Of a stretch of DNA of 64,000 bases, positions 46,373-56,316 are shown in pieces; the first letter of the stretch is position 1, and each line of letters opens with the position of its first letter. The notes below the pieces were generated by a model that made no database searches, was not told the origin of the DNA, and saw nothing but the letters and a program-made list of their open reading frames with translations. The stretch is from the NCBI RefSeq assembly GCF_022399565.1, contig NZ_JAJTUT010000001.1:857336-921335 (forward strand). Direction: 5' to 3'. This DNA comes from Flavobacterium algicola (GTDB lineage: Bacteria > Bacteroidota > Bacteroidia > Flavobacteriales > Flavobacteriaceae). Position numbers and translations under genes: made by a program.

Positions 46373-47344
46373 TTATTTTTTTTCGATAGTTGTTTTGTAA
46401 ATTACTTTTCCCTCTGCATCAACTACTTGCGCCAACAAACTAGAATTGGTAATCGAAAAAGTCATAAACCCTGCCGTTTCTGCTGAGAACATTGTTCCTT
46501 CTCTCTTACCTGTCGGACGAACTTCACAAGCACTACCCGATAAAAACTGAGTAGTATAGCGACCCTTGGGTTGAATAACTTGCAAATCATGTTCGTGTCC
46601 ACAAAGATAAGCATCTACTTTATAGGTATCAAAGATAGTAGCAAACTTCTTTTCAAATGCGGCAGTATCGGGACTTTCTTTGCGTTTCCCTCCGCTGTAT
46701 AGAGGATGATGTCCTACTACAATTTTCCATTTTACCGTTTTATCATTTACTGCAAGCTCTTTGACTAACCACTTTTTTTGAGCCGTAGTGTCTTGCGCAA
46801 TTAGATTGTCATACATCATATTCCCTTTTTCATAATAACTATCGATAAACGGAGATGTATCCATGAAAAGAACTAAAACTTTGTCTCCTCCTTTTAGTTC
46901 AAAAGTTTTAGAGAAATAGGCAGATGGCATTTGCCAGCGACGACTTACTTTTGTATAGTCAATCTCAGCTTGTGGATTCCCGCGGTAATCATGATTTCCT
47001 AGTGTTACAAACCAATCATTCTGTAAACTGTAAGCTGTATAGATACTTTCAAAAGAAGCTATCCAAGCATAATCTTGCGTACTTTGCACTCCATTTGGAT
47101 AAAAATTATCTCCTACAGAAATCACAAAATCAGAATCGATAGTTTTTGCCGCATTTCCCATTTGCGCTGCTACTTCTTTTTGATAAAATTGACCATGACG
47201 ACCAAAATCACCCATTAATAAAAAATTCAAACTCTTATCAATGGTTTCTAACTTGCTAGTATTTTCTACTGCATTTTTATTTTGCTGAGCCATAACTACT
47301 TGGCATACTCCTAAAAGTATAAAGCTGTAAATTATTTTCTTCAT
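46373..47344 (-). CDS. Exported metallophosphoesterase (purple acid phosphatase-like)
   Basis: A 323-aa calcineurin-like phosphatase with a signal peptide ending at VMAQ (residue 20). Metal-binding motifs appear in order: MGDFGRHG, SVGDNFYPNGV, TLGNHDYRG, VVGHHPLYSGG and CGHEHDLQ. This pattern fits the tartrate-resistant acid phosphatase group. It lies between the TonB receptor and the phytase genes, suggesting stepwise release of phosphate from organic phosphates such as phytate outside the inner membrane. Confidence 0.92.
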   Translation of the reverse strand: MKKIIYSFILLGVCQVVMAQQNKNAVENTSKLETIDKSLNFLLMGDFGRHGQFYQKEVAAQMGNAAKTIDSDFVISVGDNFYPNGVQSTQDYAWIASFESIYTAYSLQNDWFVTLGNHDYRGNPQAEIDYTKVSRRWQMPSAYFSKTFELKGGDKVLVLFMDTSPFIDSYYEKGNMMYDNLIAQDTTAQKKWLVKELAVNDKTVKWKIVVGHHPLYSGGKRKESPDTAAFEKKFATIFDTYKVDAYLCGHEHDLQVIQPKGRYTTQFLSGSACEVRPTGKREGTMFSAETAGFMTFSITNSSLLAQVVDAEGKVIYKTTIEKK

Positions 47345-47417
47345 ATGGGGTATAAATGAAAAAAAAGCAACAAGAAAATTAATCCTTGCAGCTTTTTTCT
47401 ATTAGTATTATTTTTTA

Positions 47418-50228
47418 TTAAAAATCAAATTTCAGTCCTAAATTGTAACGTGGTTGGTAAAACTCAACTTGCTGTGTTTGAGACTCACTACCTTGATAGT
47501 ATCGTAACGGTTGATTTGTTAAGTTGTTTGCCTCTGCAAAGATACGCATGCTCTTTGTAATTTTGAATGTTGCATTGGTATCTACAAAGAATTGTTTGTC
47601 GTAATAACTGTCCTCGGAGGCGTCTGCACCCAAAACGTCTACATAAGCAGCTGTATAGTTAGATGAAATTCTAGCTGAAAAACGTTTGTTCTCCCATGAT
47701 AATGACCCATTAAACATATGTGGAGCTGTACCCGGAAGGCTCACATCTTTTCTCTCGTTTCCATCTTCATCAGCAATTCCTTTTGCCTTTGATTTTGTGT
47801 AAGTGTAATTTACATATACTCCAAATCCTTTTAGGAATTTACCAGGTAAAAAATCAAGTTGACGCTGCAAGGCAACCTCAAAACCGTAAACAGCTACGTT
47901 ATCCCCATTTTTTGACTGGATAAATTTCCATTCCTCTCCCACCGGAATTGGATTGTTTTGATTTGGAAAAAGAGCAGCAAAATCAGCATTGGTAAATTGA
48001 TTTGTACTGTATTTGTAAACAAAATCATTTAAACTTTTGTAGAATGCTCCTCCAGAAAGCAAACCAACGGATTTAAAGTAGTTCTCTACCATTAAATCAT
48101 AATTATAGGAATAAGTCACTTTTAAATCAGGGTTTCCTGCTGAAACTTCACGATCTGATGCGATATTGTTTACATAAGGTGCTAAATCATAATAATTAGG
48201 TCGAGCCAATGCAGTTGTAATTGCTGCTCTCACGATTAAATCTTGGGTGGCATTGTATTTGAATGAGATGCCAGGCATCACGTTTGTGTAACTGTTTGTC
48301 GTTTCAATCTTGCTTTCTAATTCTTCTTCATCTAAAACACGGTTGGCAGTGTAGTCAATATTTGTATTTTCGATTCTAAAACCAAGTATCATCGATAGTT
48401 TGCTATTAAAATCTTGATCCCATCTCACATAGGTTGCAAATATATTTTCCTTTGCATCATAATTGGCTGTTAGGTACTCAGAAGGCTCAACTTGACTATC
48501 AAACAAAGTCGCATTATTTAAGTTCAATCCACCTAAATATGTAGCAGAAGCAAATGTTCCCCCAACATATTTATCTCCAGGATTAAAACCATTACCATCC
48601 AAAAATAATGTTGGCACTACGGCCAAAGTAGCTAAGTCATCATTTGTTGGCTCATAAGAATAATAAATATTATTTCGAGACTTGTTCTTTAACCTCATAC
48701 GAAGTCCTGTTCTAATACGTCCTTTTTCAGACGGAATAATAGAAAACGGAAAGCGAATGTTTAATTTGGCTCCCAATTCATTTTCATCTGTATCATCTGT
48801 GTTCTCCGATAGGGAATCAAATTTGAGTGCACTCAATGACTCTCCTGTTGTTGTAATTAGCGGAAATCTTGAATCTGATAAATCTTGAGCTACACCAACA
48901 TCTTTTTGGCGGTAATCAACATAGCGCTCACCTGGACGGTACTCTCTTGCTGTAGAATAATTTACCGACCAATCTAAATCTAATTTAGAATTAATTAAAT
49001 GCTCTCCTCGCAAGGCGTAATTTTGAACGCGTTGGTCTTCTAATCTTCTGTTTTGATTGCGGTCATTGTCCACCCCTCCTTTTGTTTGGCGTGTAACTCT
49101 ACCTGTATATCCAGTGATGCTTTCGCCTGCATAAATAGGTTCAATGTTATCATAAGTTACTCGATAGCGATTTTCGCGGTCGTCTCTCCAGTTGTAAATC
49201 GCATTTGCAAAAATGGTATTGTTCTCATTAAACTTATAATCCAAAGCAAGTGCACCACTCCTACGAACACGCTCTACATCATATCTTCTAATTTCAGATT
49301 TACTTAAATAATCGTTTCCAAAATCATCCTTGGTCCAAACATTCTCTACGTTATCAGACCCATAATCGTTGCTACTATACGAACCGCTAAAAACGACTCC
49401 TAATTTTTGATCAAGGAAACGGTTTCCGTAAACTAACCCTCCCGTGTAAATTCCTTTATCACGGATTGGACTATAACCTCCAGACAAAGTAGCCGAAATA
49501 CGTTGACGGTTTGGCGTAGCTCGAGTCACCAAGTTTACAGATCCTCCAATAGCATCTGCATCCATATCGGGTGTCAAGGTTTTATTTACTTCAATTGTCG
49601 AAATCATATCCGATGGTATTAAGTCCATTTGTACATTTCTGTTATCTCCCTCTGCTGATGGAATGCGGTCACCATTTAAAGTTACCGAATTAAGTGAAGG
49701 TGCAAGACCACGAATAATGATGTTTCTTGCTTCTCCTTGGTCATTTTGCATTGTGATACCAGGAACTCGCTTTAATGCATCTCCCACATTAGCATCTGGA
49801 AAGCGTCCCACTTGATCAGACGAAATTATATTACCTATATTGTTATTATTTTTTTGTTGGTTCAATGCTTTCGCTTGGCCTTTTAAAACATCTCCTACTA
49901 CTACTTCATTTAATTCTGTTCCAGAAGTTTTCAAACTAAAATTGACAACAGCATTTTTACCATCGGCTACTGTAACATCATTTACAATTGGGCTGTATCC
50001 TATATATCTAATTTCTAATTTATAACTCCCTGTATTTACATTTAGAAATTCATACCTACCATTACTATCTGAAATAGTGTATTTATTTTGTCCTTTAATT
50101 TCGATCATGGCTCCTGGTAGCGGAAACTTATCAGCCGCGTCCAAAATTTTACCCGAAACGATTCCTTTTTGAGCATAACTCATTACAGTCATTAAAAAAA
50201 ATAATACTATCAAATGTTGCTTGTTCAT
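47418..50228 (-). CDS. TonB-dependent receptor of the phytase operon
   Basis: A 936-aa receptor from the ATG at 50228, which opens a normal signal peptide ending at MSYAQ. An upstream TTG start is rejected because it overlaps a TAGTTTTG promoter box. A carboxypeptidase-regulatory-like domain covers about 20-105. The plug follows, with FPDANVGDALKRVPGI, RGLAPSLNSVTLNGDR and VNKTLTPDMDADAIGG. The barrel ends in YNLGLKFDF. The ligand may be an organic phosphate or metal complex. It heads the receptor-phosphatase-phytase operon. Confidence 0.92.
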   Translation of the reverse strand: MNKQHLIVLFFLMTVMSYAQKGIVSGKILDAADKFPLPGAMIEIKGQNKYTISDSNGRYEFLNVNTGSYKLEIRYIGYSPIVNDVTVADGKNAVVNFSLKTSGTELNEVVVGDVLKGQAKALNQQKNNNNIGNIISSDQVGRFPDANVGDALKRVPGITMQNDQGEARNIIIRGLAPSLNSVTLNGDRIPSAEGDNRNVQMDLIPSDMISTIEVNKTLTPDMDADAIGGSVNLVTRATPNRQRISATLSGGYSPIRDKGIYTGGLVYGNRFLDQKLGVVFSGSYSSNDYGSDNVENVWTKDDFGNDYLSKSEIRRYDVERVRRSGALALDYKFNENNTIFANAIYNWRDDRENRYRVTYDNIEPIYAGESITGYTGRVTRQTKGGVDNDRNQNRRLEDQRVQNYALRGEHLINSKLDLDWSVNYSTAREYRPGERYVDYRQKDVGVAQDLSDSRFPLITTTGESLSALKFDSLSENTDDTDENELGAKLNIRFPFSIIPSEKGRIRTGLRMRLKNKSRNNIYYSYEPTNDDLATLAVVPTLFLDGNGFNPGDKYVGGTFASATYLGGLNLNNATLFDSQVEPSEYLTANYDAKENIFATYVRWDQDFNSKLSMILGFRIENTNIDYTANRVLDEEELESKIETTNSYTNVMPGISFKYNATQDLIVRAAITTALARPNYYDLAPYVNNIASDREVSAGNPDLKVTYSYNYDLMVENYFKSVGLLSGGAFYKSLNDFVYKYSTNQFTNADFAALFPNQNNPIPVGEEWKFIQSKNGDNVAVYGFEVALQRQLDFLPGKFLKGFGVYVNYTYTKSKAKGIADEDGNERKDVSLPGTAPHMFNGSLSWENKRFSARISSNYTAAYVDVLGADASEDSYYDKQFFVDTNATFKITKSMRIFAEANNLTNQPLRYYQGSESQTQQVEFYQPRYNLGLKFDF

Positions 50229-50252
50229 CCTATCTTGTTTTTTTTTATGATG

Positions 50253-50260
50253 CAAAACTA
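50253..50260 (-). promoter_or_regulatory. Promoter -7 box for the phytase operon
   Basis: TAGTTTTG on the minus strand matches TAnnTTTG, 25 bases upstream of the TonB receptor ATG. Confidence 0.6.
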
Positions 50261-50400
50261 GTGGGACTGCATTACCCTACCTTTTCATAAAAATTAAGTT
50301 TAAGTTATGATAAGCTAAATAATAAGTAAGTATGGTAACGATTAGATAACCTATAAGCGACTATAAATTCAAAAATTCTTTACTATGACATACTATTTAT

Positions 50401-51459
50401 TTACATTAAAAAAAGATCCAAGGAGAAAACGTCTAAAAGATCACAATAAAGAAATGCATATTTTAGACTTAAATGGTTTTTTCGAAAACTAACTGGCGTA
50501 AAACCATAGAATAATTTAAAAGCTGATGAAAAATGAGAGACGTCCTTGTAACCACATTTTTCTGCGACCTCACCAACATTTAAAGTCTTATTTCTAAACA
50601 GATTTTTGGCATATTCCATGCGCAGTTTGGTAATATATCCTTTGACTGTAGTTTGAAAACAAGCCTTAAAACCTTTTTTAAGTTTGAATTCATTAAGCGC
50701 AATTATTCTCGAAAGCTCCGGCAATGTAGGTGCATTAGTAAAATTATTTTCTAAAATTAACTTGGCTTCATGGAGTTTATCGTAATCGTCTGAATCTACA
50801 ATTAGTTTCTCATCAATTGTGTTTAACAACGATTCAATTTGCAAAACCACAAGTTCCTTTACTTTTGTTTCGATATACATTTTCTTCATCGCACCCTCGT
50901 ACTTACAATTTTTAATTTCATGTATAACCCATTGAATGGCTGGGTTAAATGGAAGGTAATTGGGACTTAACGTGGTATTTATTTTTCGAAGGATATCCTT
51001 TGAAAACTTTGGATGGAGATTCCAATTTTTGTTAATCAATTCGGCATAATATTCGGCAGATAAGATGATAGTAAAATATTTTATTTGTTCGAAAGCTGGA
51101 ACATCATACTGACCGCTAAAATCAACCGCATAAATAATATTTTGCGTATTTTCTACCTCATACATTTCGCCTTCAAAATTTTCAATAGCGCATTTCACAT
51201 TGTTGCAGCAGATGAAATTTAGCAACACAGACTCCCCTGTTACATTGAAATCAATTGTTTTCGGATATTCAAAAAACAATTCGATATCCAACAGCACTAG
51301 ATTTCTAGAAACTAAACTTGAAGTTATCAGGTATTCATCTTCGACCTCATCGCTACAAACATTTTCTTCCAAAAAAGAATTGTTTGTTATATTTTGATTT
51401 TCTGTTGTAATCTCAAAAATTGGTTTCTGAGTTGTTCTAATTTTAGAAGTAATTTTCAC
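50401..51459 (-). CDS. AraC-family (PchR-like) regulator
   Basis: A 352-aa regulator starting at GTG. The N-terminal domain has no recognised ligand motif. The C-terminal AraC domain spans about 235-330, with LNEFKLKKGFKACFQTTVKGY and VAEKCGYKDVSHFSSAFKLFYG. Regulators of this type often control iron or siderophore genes. It is divergent from a TonB receptor/DUF4374-like pair, and two 21-bp-spaced direct repeats lie between them. It is also upstream of the phytase operon on the same strand. An extra hydrophobic tail of about 24 residues follows the last helix. Confidence 0.87.
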   Translation of the reverse strand: MKITSKIRTTQKPIFEITTENQNITNNSFLEENVCSDEVEDEYLITSSLVSRNLVLLDIELFFEYPKTIDFNVTGESVLLNFICCNNVKCAIENFEGEMYEVENTQNIIYAVDFSGQYDVPAFEQIKYFTIILSAEYYAELINKNWNLHPKFSKDILRKINTTLSPNYLPFNPAIQWVIHEIKNCKYEGAMKKMYIETKVKELVVLQIESLLNTIDEKLIVDSDDYDKLHEAKLILENNFTNAPTLPELSRIIALNEFKLKKGFKACFQTTVKGYITKLRMEYAKNLFRNKTLNVGEVAEKCGYKDVSHFSSAFKLFYGFTPVSFRKNHLSLKYAFLYCDLLDVFSLDLFLM

Positions 51460-51460
51460 T

Positions 51461-51498
51461 ATAATAATCCGCTTTTACAAAATAATAATCCGTTTTTC
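51461..51498. promoter_or_regulatory. Tandem direct repeats, candidate AraC operator
   Basis: ATAATAATCCG occurs at 51461-51471 and again at 51482-51492, each followed by C/T and TTTT. Their 21-bp spacing is two helical turns, as for AraC half-sites. The second copy abuts the expected -33 position of the TACTTTTG promoter at 51525. Confidence 0.65.
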
Positions 51499-51524
51499 CC
51501 CACTTTTATTTTCGAAGTACCCTG

Positions 51525-51532
51525 TACTTTTG
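51525..51532 (+). promoter_or_regulatory. Promoter -7 box of the TonB receptor/DUF4374 operon
   Basis: TACTTTTG matches TAnnTTTG, 59 bases upstream of the receptor ATG. Confidence 0.65.
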
Positions 51533-51590
51533 CAACAAAACTATTTATAATAAGTCTTAATAAAAATTAATTTATTTTAAAAATTAGTAT

Positions 51591-54065
51591 ATGACTAAGA
51601 AATATATCTGCTATATCGCCTTGCTCTTAGTCACATTTTCTATTTATTCACAAGAAAACAAAGCTAGTATCTACGGAAAAGTGACAACTGAGAATAGCGC
51701 TTTAAAAGGAGTTAATGTAATTGTAGAAGGAACATCAATCACCACAAAAACAAAATCGAATGGTGAATTTACAATTGCTATTCCCTCAGGAAACTATAGA
51801 ATTACTTTTCAACATCCGGAGTTTATTACTCAAACAAAAACTATTGAATTAAAGCCTAACAGCTCTAGAAAAATACATATAAAATTAAAATCGACTCAGC
51901 TTGTAGATCCAAAGATCGATGTAGATATAGAAGCATTAAATGATGTAAAAATTCAAGGGAAGTCAAAAAAAAAGAAAATTGAAACGACTGGTTTTGCTGT
52001 AAATGTGATTGAAACAAAAGAAGCTTCTTTGCGCAATTTAACAACAAATGAATTACTAGATCGGTCTGTAGGCGTTCGCGTGAGGCAAAATGGCGGAATA
52101 GGATCGAATGTGGAATACAATCTTAACGGAATGTCTGGGAGTACCATTGGACTTTTCTTAGATGGTATCGAACTCTCTACTTACGGGCAATCTTTCAATC
52201 TAAATAACATTCCGCTTGCTATGATTGAGCGAATTGAAGTATACAAAGGGGTCTTGCCTTCACACTTAACTGGTGATTATGTAGGTGGTGCTATTAATGT
52301 GGTTTTAAAAAAGGATGTATCTCAAAATAGTGCTTCGGCTGCGGTATCTTATGGTTCTTTTAATACGGTTCAAGCTGATCTAAGTGTTACACTACGCGAT
52401 AAAAAATCAGGATTATCATTTAGAGGTTCTGGGTTTTATACCTACTCTGATAATAATTTTGAAACTTGGGGTAGATCAACAACCTATGTCAATCACCTGC
52501 AACAAATTATAAGACCGTACAGAGCAAAAAGATTTAACAATACATACAAATCAATTGGAACTCGTCTCGAAGCTGGTTTTACTAATACCAAATGGGCCGA
52601 TCAATTTTTCATAGGCTACAACGGATCAAGCAACTACAATGAAATCCCCCACGGAATAACAATGTCGGTTCCTTATGTGGGTCGATATAATGAAACTGAA
52701 GCTCATGTGTTCTTTCTAAATTATACTAAAAAAGATTTTTTAGCCAAAGGGTTAGCGCTTTCAGTCAATGCCGTACGCAGCAATCGCAGTACATACTTGC
52801 AAGACACCATTGGGTACGCCTACAATTGGGATGGCAATGTGCGAGAAGTTATTGAGTTTGGCGAAAGGGTCCCTCTGAAAACAACGGGCGGACAACAAGG
52901 TCCAAAAACCATCACAAATACCGATAGAAAAATTACAAATGCTCGCTCCAACTTAGGGTACCTCATTGCAAACGGACATCGACTATCCTTAAACCATAAA
53001 TACGAGGCTACTGATAGAACCGATTTTGATTTACTAATTCCTGCTTACAATGACTTGGCCACAAAAGGAACACTAGTAAAAAATATTCTTTCTATGAATT
53101 ATGAAGCACAAACATTCGATAAAAAATTAAGAACAAACATACTGGGCAAGTACACCACAAATAGTTCCAACCAAACCAGATCAGAAATAGTTAGTACTAA
53201 TGGTGTCAACTCAATAGTTAAAAAAGATACGCTTACCTATAACTCAAATTTTGGTTATGGAGCAACACTGTCTTATAATGTGAAGCCCAAGCTTTTTATC
53301 ATTGCCTCTACTGAGAACTCTTATATCATGCCGAGCGAATCTCAATTGTTTGGAGCACCTGAGATTAATATTCTACCAAATCTTGAACTAGAACCCGAGA
53401 AAAACATCAATTATAATTTGGGTTTTCGCTGGGGCGCATTAGACATTGGTAATCACAAAGTATCCTTGTATGCTAATGCATTTTGGCGCAATGGATACAA
53501 GAAAATCACACAGCAAGTTGTAGATGTATCGCAAATTCAAGAAGAGTCAGATGCCGACATACAAACGACAAAATATGTCAATCTTGGTCAAACACAAGCT
53601 CGAGGTTTTGAAGCTGAAATCACGTACAGTTACAATAGCAGACTGAATGCTTCACTTAACTTTTCGAAATTCAACAATGTCTTTAAACAAGAATTGGACG
53701 AAAGTGGCGCCTCGCATTCCTTTTATGGTCAGCAAGTTCCTAACGAACCTTTTCTTAGTGCGAATGCTAATTTCCAATATCGTTTTAATGACGTTTTTCA
53801 GAAAAAGTCCATTGTTAACGCCTATTATAACGTTGGCTACGTAGGAGAGTATTACATCGTATGGGGACAGCCCGATTGGTCCTTAACCCCCAGTCAACTT
53901 ACGCATGATCTAGGTGTTAATTACCGCTTCCCTTCTGGAAAACTAGTGGCAAGTCTAGATATAAAAAATGTCACCAATGCCGAGATCTACGACAATTTTG
54001 CCATACAAAAACCTGGTAGAGGTATCTACTTTAAATTGAATTACACATTTACTAAATTTTTATAA
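51591..54065 (+). CDS. TonB-dependent receptor, siderophore-type (XusA-like)
   Basis: An 824-aa outer-membrane receptor. The signal peptide ends at YSQ (residue 21). A carboxypeptidase-regulatory-like domain lies at about 24-105, and the plug at about 125-240 with TNELLDRSVGVRVRQNGGIG and IERIEVYKGVLPSHL. The barrel follows and the protein ends in YTFTKFL. Its 18-bp spacing to a DUF4374-like lipoprotein gene and the divergent PchR-like regulator resemble the xenosiderophore uptake (Xus) arrangement of Bacteroides. The substrate is inferred, not shown. Confidence 0.9.
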   Translation: MTKKYICYIALLLVTFSIYSQENKASIYGKVTTENSALKGVNVIVEGTSITTKTKSNGEFTIAIPSGNYRITFQHPEFITQTKTIELKPNSSRKIHIKLKSTQLVDPKIDVDIEALNDVKIQGKSKKKKIETTGFAVNVIETKEASLRNLTTNELLDRSVGVRVRQNGGIGSNVEYNLNGMSGSTIGLFLDGIELSTYGQSFNLNNIPLAMIERIEVYKGVLPSHLTGDYVGGAINVVLKKDVSQNSASAAVSYGSFNTVQADLSVTLRDKKSGLSFRGSGFYTYSDNNFETWGRSTTYVNHLQQIIRPYRAKRFNNTYKSIGTRLEAGFTNTKWADQFFIGYNGSSNYNEIPHGITMSVPYVGRYNETEAHVFFLNYTKKDFLAKGLALSVNAVRSNRSTYLQDTIGYAYNWDGNVREVIEFGERVPLKTTGGQQGPKTITNTDRKITNARSNLGYLIANGHRLSLNHKYEATDRTDFDLLIPAYNDLATKGTLVKNILSMNYEAQTFDKKLRTNILGKYTTNSSNQTRSEIVSTNGVNSIVKKDTLTYNSNFGYGATLSYNVKPKLFIIASTENSYIMPSESQLFGAPEINILPNLELEPEKNINYNLGFRWGALDIGNHKVSLYANAFWRNGYKKITQQVVDVSQIQEESDADIQTTKYVNLGQTQARGFEAEITYSYNSRLNASLNFSKFNNVFKQELDESGASHSFYGQQVPNEPFLSANANFQYRFNDVFQKKSIVNAYYNVGYVGEYYIVWGQPDWSLTPSQLTHDLGVNYRFPSGKLVASLDIKNVTNAEIYDNFAIQKPGRGIYFKLNYTFTKFL

Positions 54066-54083
54066 TCACAATTAATTATTATC

Positions 54084-55469
54084 ATGAAAAAAAATCTATT
54101 TAAAATAGCATTATTGAGTACAGCTGTCATGGCTTTAACTTTAGGAGGTTGTAGTAATGACAGCGATAGCGAAACAACTGAGCCGCCAGTAGAAAGCGAT
54201 ATGCGATGGATAAGCTTAACAGGATCTTTTCCTGACGCAAACGGAACTGCAGGTAATGGAGGAACGAGAGCTTATGCTATTACAGAAGAAAATGCTGCCA
54301 ATCCAGATTACGAAGTAGATCTTTTTAAATTAAATGGAGCAGAATATGTTCAAGGTTTTGCTTTAAAGTCAAGTCGTACAGCGCGTGTACAGGCATCTGC
54401 AGATGGGAAATTCTTATATAACATTCAGTACACAGGAACAGAAGGTGGTGTGTTTAATAAATACAGTGTTTCTGGAGCAGGACAGTATGAAGAAGTAGGT
54501 TTTGAATTGAACACGGCTACTATTTTGGGTACTGCTCCTCGTTGGGTAAAAGCAGCCGAGGGTATTGGTGTAGGTGTATACTATGGTGAAGCGCTACCTG
54601 CGTTTACAGGAACAGCTCCAAATTATGTGTACCAAAACCCAAAGGGAACTATTAAAATTGCGAATATTGACTTAAACAATACCGCTATAACAAACACTGG
54701 AACAATCAATGTAGATCTAGGTGAATATGAAGCACAAGGATATTACATTTCGAGAGCAGATGTACCTGTTCTAAACCAAGCAAAAACCAAATTATATATT
54801 GGTGTCAATGTTAATCGACATAATGTAAACGGAACGGTAACAACAAATGCTACTACTGGTGTGATTTCTGGTTGGGAGACTACAGATGAACGAAACATTG
54901 GTACTGTTACCTATGTGGTAGATTACCCATCTTTACGTAATGCAAAAATCATTATTTCTGAGAAAAGTAAAATAAACAACCACGGTTACCGCACAATGAC
55001 GCAACATCTTGGTACTGATGGAAATATTTATCAAGCGACTGCAACCTCAGGACCAGACATTTTGCGTATCAGCAAAACAACAGACGAATACGATCAAAAT
55101 TATCACTTTAATCTAGACACTGCCTTGGGTATGACAGGAACAAGTATAAAAGCGTGGCGTTATATTTCGAATGGTTTAGGAGTAGTTTTATATACAACAT
55201 CAGGAAGTTCTGGTGGCTATATTGCCTTGGTAAATCTAAATGATTTAACCGCTACCAAACTAGCAACAGATATCGAATCAGATGCAGCATTGTCAACTAC
55301 ATTAGGACAGTTTCAAAACATTGGAGCTATTGGAAACAAAGTATACATCCCACTGACTCCAGCAGGAAAAGATGGAAACATATACATTATAGATGTAACC
55401 ACAAAGCAAATTACAAAAGGTGCTAAATTGAAAGCAGCCTCTGGAAGTTTCTACTTAGGTGCTTACTAA
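54084..55469 (+). CDS. DUF4374-like surface lipoprotein (XusB-like)
   Basis: A 461-aa SPII lipoprotein with lipobox LGGC (Cys23), followed by SNDSDSETTE, an acidic run typical of surface-exported lipoproteins. The body is a repetitive beta structure compatible with a beta-propeller, with segments such as GTRAYAITEENA, RYISNGLGVVLYTTSG and KVYIPLTPAGKDG. It resembles DUF4374 proteins, whose Bacteroides member XusB binds siderophores. It is co-transcribed with the TonB receptor. The family assignment is by general pattern and should be checked by profile search. Confidence 0.75.
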   Translation: MKKNLFKIALLSTAVMALTLGGCSNDSDSETTEPPVESDMRWISLTGSFPDANGTAGNGGTRAYAITEENAANPDYEVDLFKLNGAEYVQGFALKSSRTARVQASADGKFLYNIQYTGTEGGVFNKYSVSGAGQYEEVGFELNTATILGTAPRWVKAAEGIGVGVYYGEALPAFTGTAPNYVYQNPKGTIKIANIDLNNTAITNTGTINVDLGEYEAQGYYISRADVPVLNQAKTKLYIGVNVNRHNVNGTVTTNATTGVISGWETTDERNIGTVTYVVDYPSLRNAKIIISEKSKINNHGYRTMTQHLGTDGNIYQATATSGPDILRISKTTDEYDQNYHFNLDTALGMTGTSIKAWRYISNGLGVVLYTTSGSSGGYIALVNLNDLTATKLATDIESDAALSTTLGQFQNIGAIGNKVYIPLTPAGKDGNIYIIDVTTKQITKGAKLKAASGSFYLGAY

Positions 55470-55500
55470 AATTCATTAAGTTCGAAAAGGCAATAATCAC

Positions 55501-55535
55501 AAAACCCCGTCAATTTAATCATTGACGGGGTTTTT
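55501..55535. terminator. Bidirectional intrinsic terminator
   Basis: AAAACCCCGTCAAT pairs with ATTGACGGGGTTTTT around a 6-base loop, between the convergent DUF4374-like and SHOCT genes. Confidence 0.95.
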
Positions 55536-55553
55536 GCGTTATATAAACCAGAA

Positions 55554-56264
55554 TTACATATAACTCATAATTTCTTTTTTTAATGTATCATATTCACCTT
55601 GCAGAATTAATCCATTATCCAATAACTTTTTAAAATTTTGCAATTTTTCGAATAGTTCTTCAGAAGACAAATCTTTCATAGATTTTTCTTGAGTTGTTTT
55701 TTCTGCTGGAATACTTTGATATTCTGTAGGAGATACAGAAACAATTTCGGCAAAATGAGTTACCTCTTCAGTTTCCATCTCTTCTATTTCTTCTGCCTCT
55801 TCTACTGCACTTTCCGCAACCTTTTCATTAATAGGCGGTGGTAAAACAGCTTCGTTAGTTTGCGAAACAATTTTTAAATTATCCATTTGCTCTTTTGCAA
55901 AAGTATATAATTTACGAGCTTGAGTTTTCGGAATATAATCTATAGAAATAGTAAGATCTGTTTTGGTCGAAAATGAAAATTCTGATCCTAATAAATTTTC
56001 TTTCACAAATGCACCTGCAACATCTTCCCAGTCATAATCTACAAAGTCCATTGACAATCCTAGATTTTTTGGCTTGCATAAAATAATACGCTTGTTGGTC
56101 AATACAATACTATCAGGGAAAACGGTTAAAGCTGGCTTTTTCTGAACGCCTATATAACCTACCTCTTCATTTTTCATTAATAAATCCTGCAACTTCGAAG
56201 TGATTTTCTCAATCGCTTTCGGATCTTGATCTTCATTCAAGAATTTTTTAATTTGTTCTTTCAT
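55554..56264 (-). CDS. Bacterial PH-like domain protein with SHOCT tail
   Basis: A 236-aa cytoplasmic protein. A PH-like domain (about 40-135) has FPDSIVLTNKRIILCKPK and DFVDYDWEDVAGAFVKE. A Glu-rich linker follows. The SHOCT helix pair comes at the C-terminus (about 198-236; ELFEKLQNFKKLLDNGLI, then GEYDTLKKEIM). SHOCT domains often anchor or oligomerise proteins. The function is unknown. It is 52 bp downstream of the REC-glycosyltransferase gene on the same strand. Confidence 0.8.
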   Translation of the reverse strand: MKEQIKKFLNEDQDPKAIEKITSKLQDLLMKNEEVGYIGVQKKPALTVFPDSIVLTNKRIILCKPKNLGLSMDFVDYDWEDVAGAFVKENLLGSEFSFSTKTDLTISIDYIPKTQARKLYTFAKEQMDNLKIVSQTNEAVLPPPINEKVAESAVEEAEEIEEMETEEVTHFAEIVSVSPTEYQSIPAEKTTQEKSMKDLSSEELFEKLQNFKKLLDNGLILQGEYDTLKKEIMSYM

Positions 56265-56316
56265 AATTAATTGAGACTAATTAGCCTTTGTTTATTTTTA
56301 GACAAAAGTAATTTTT

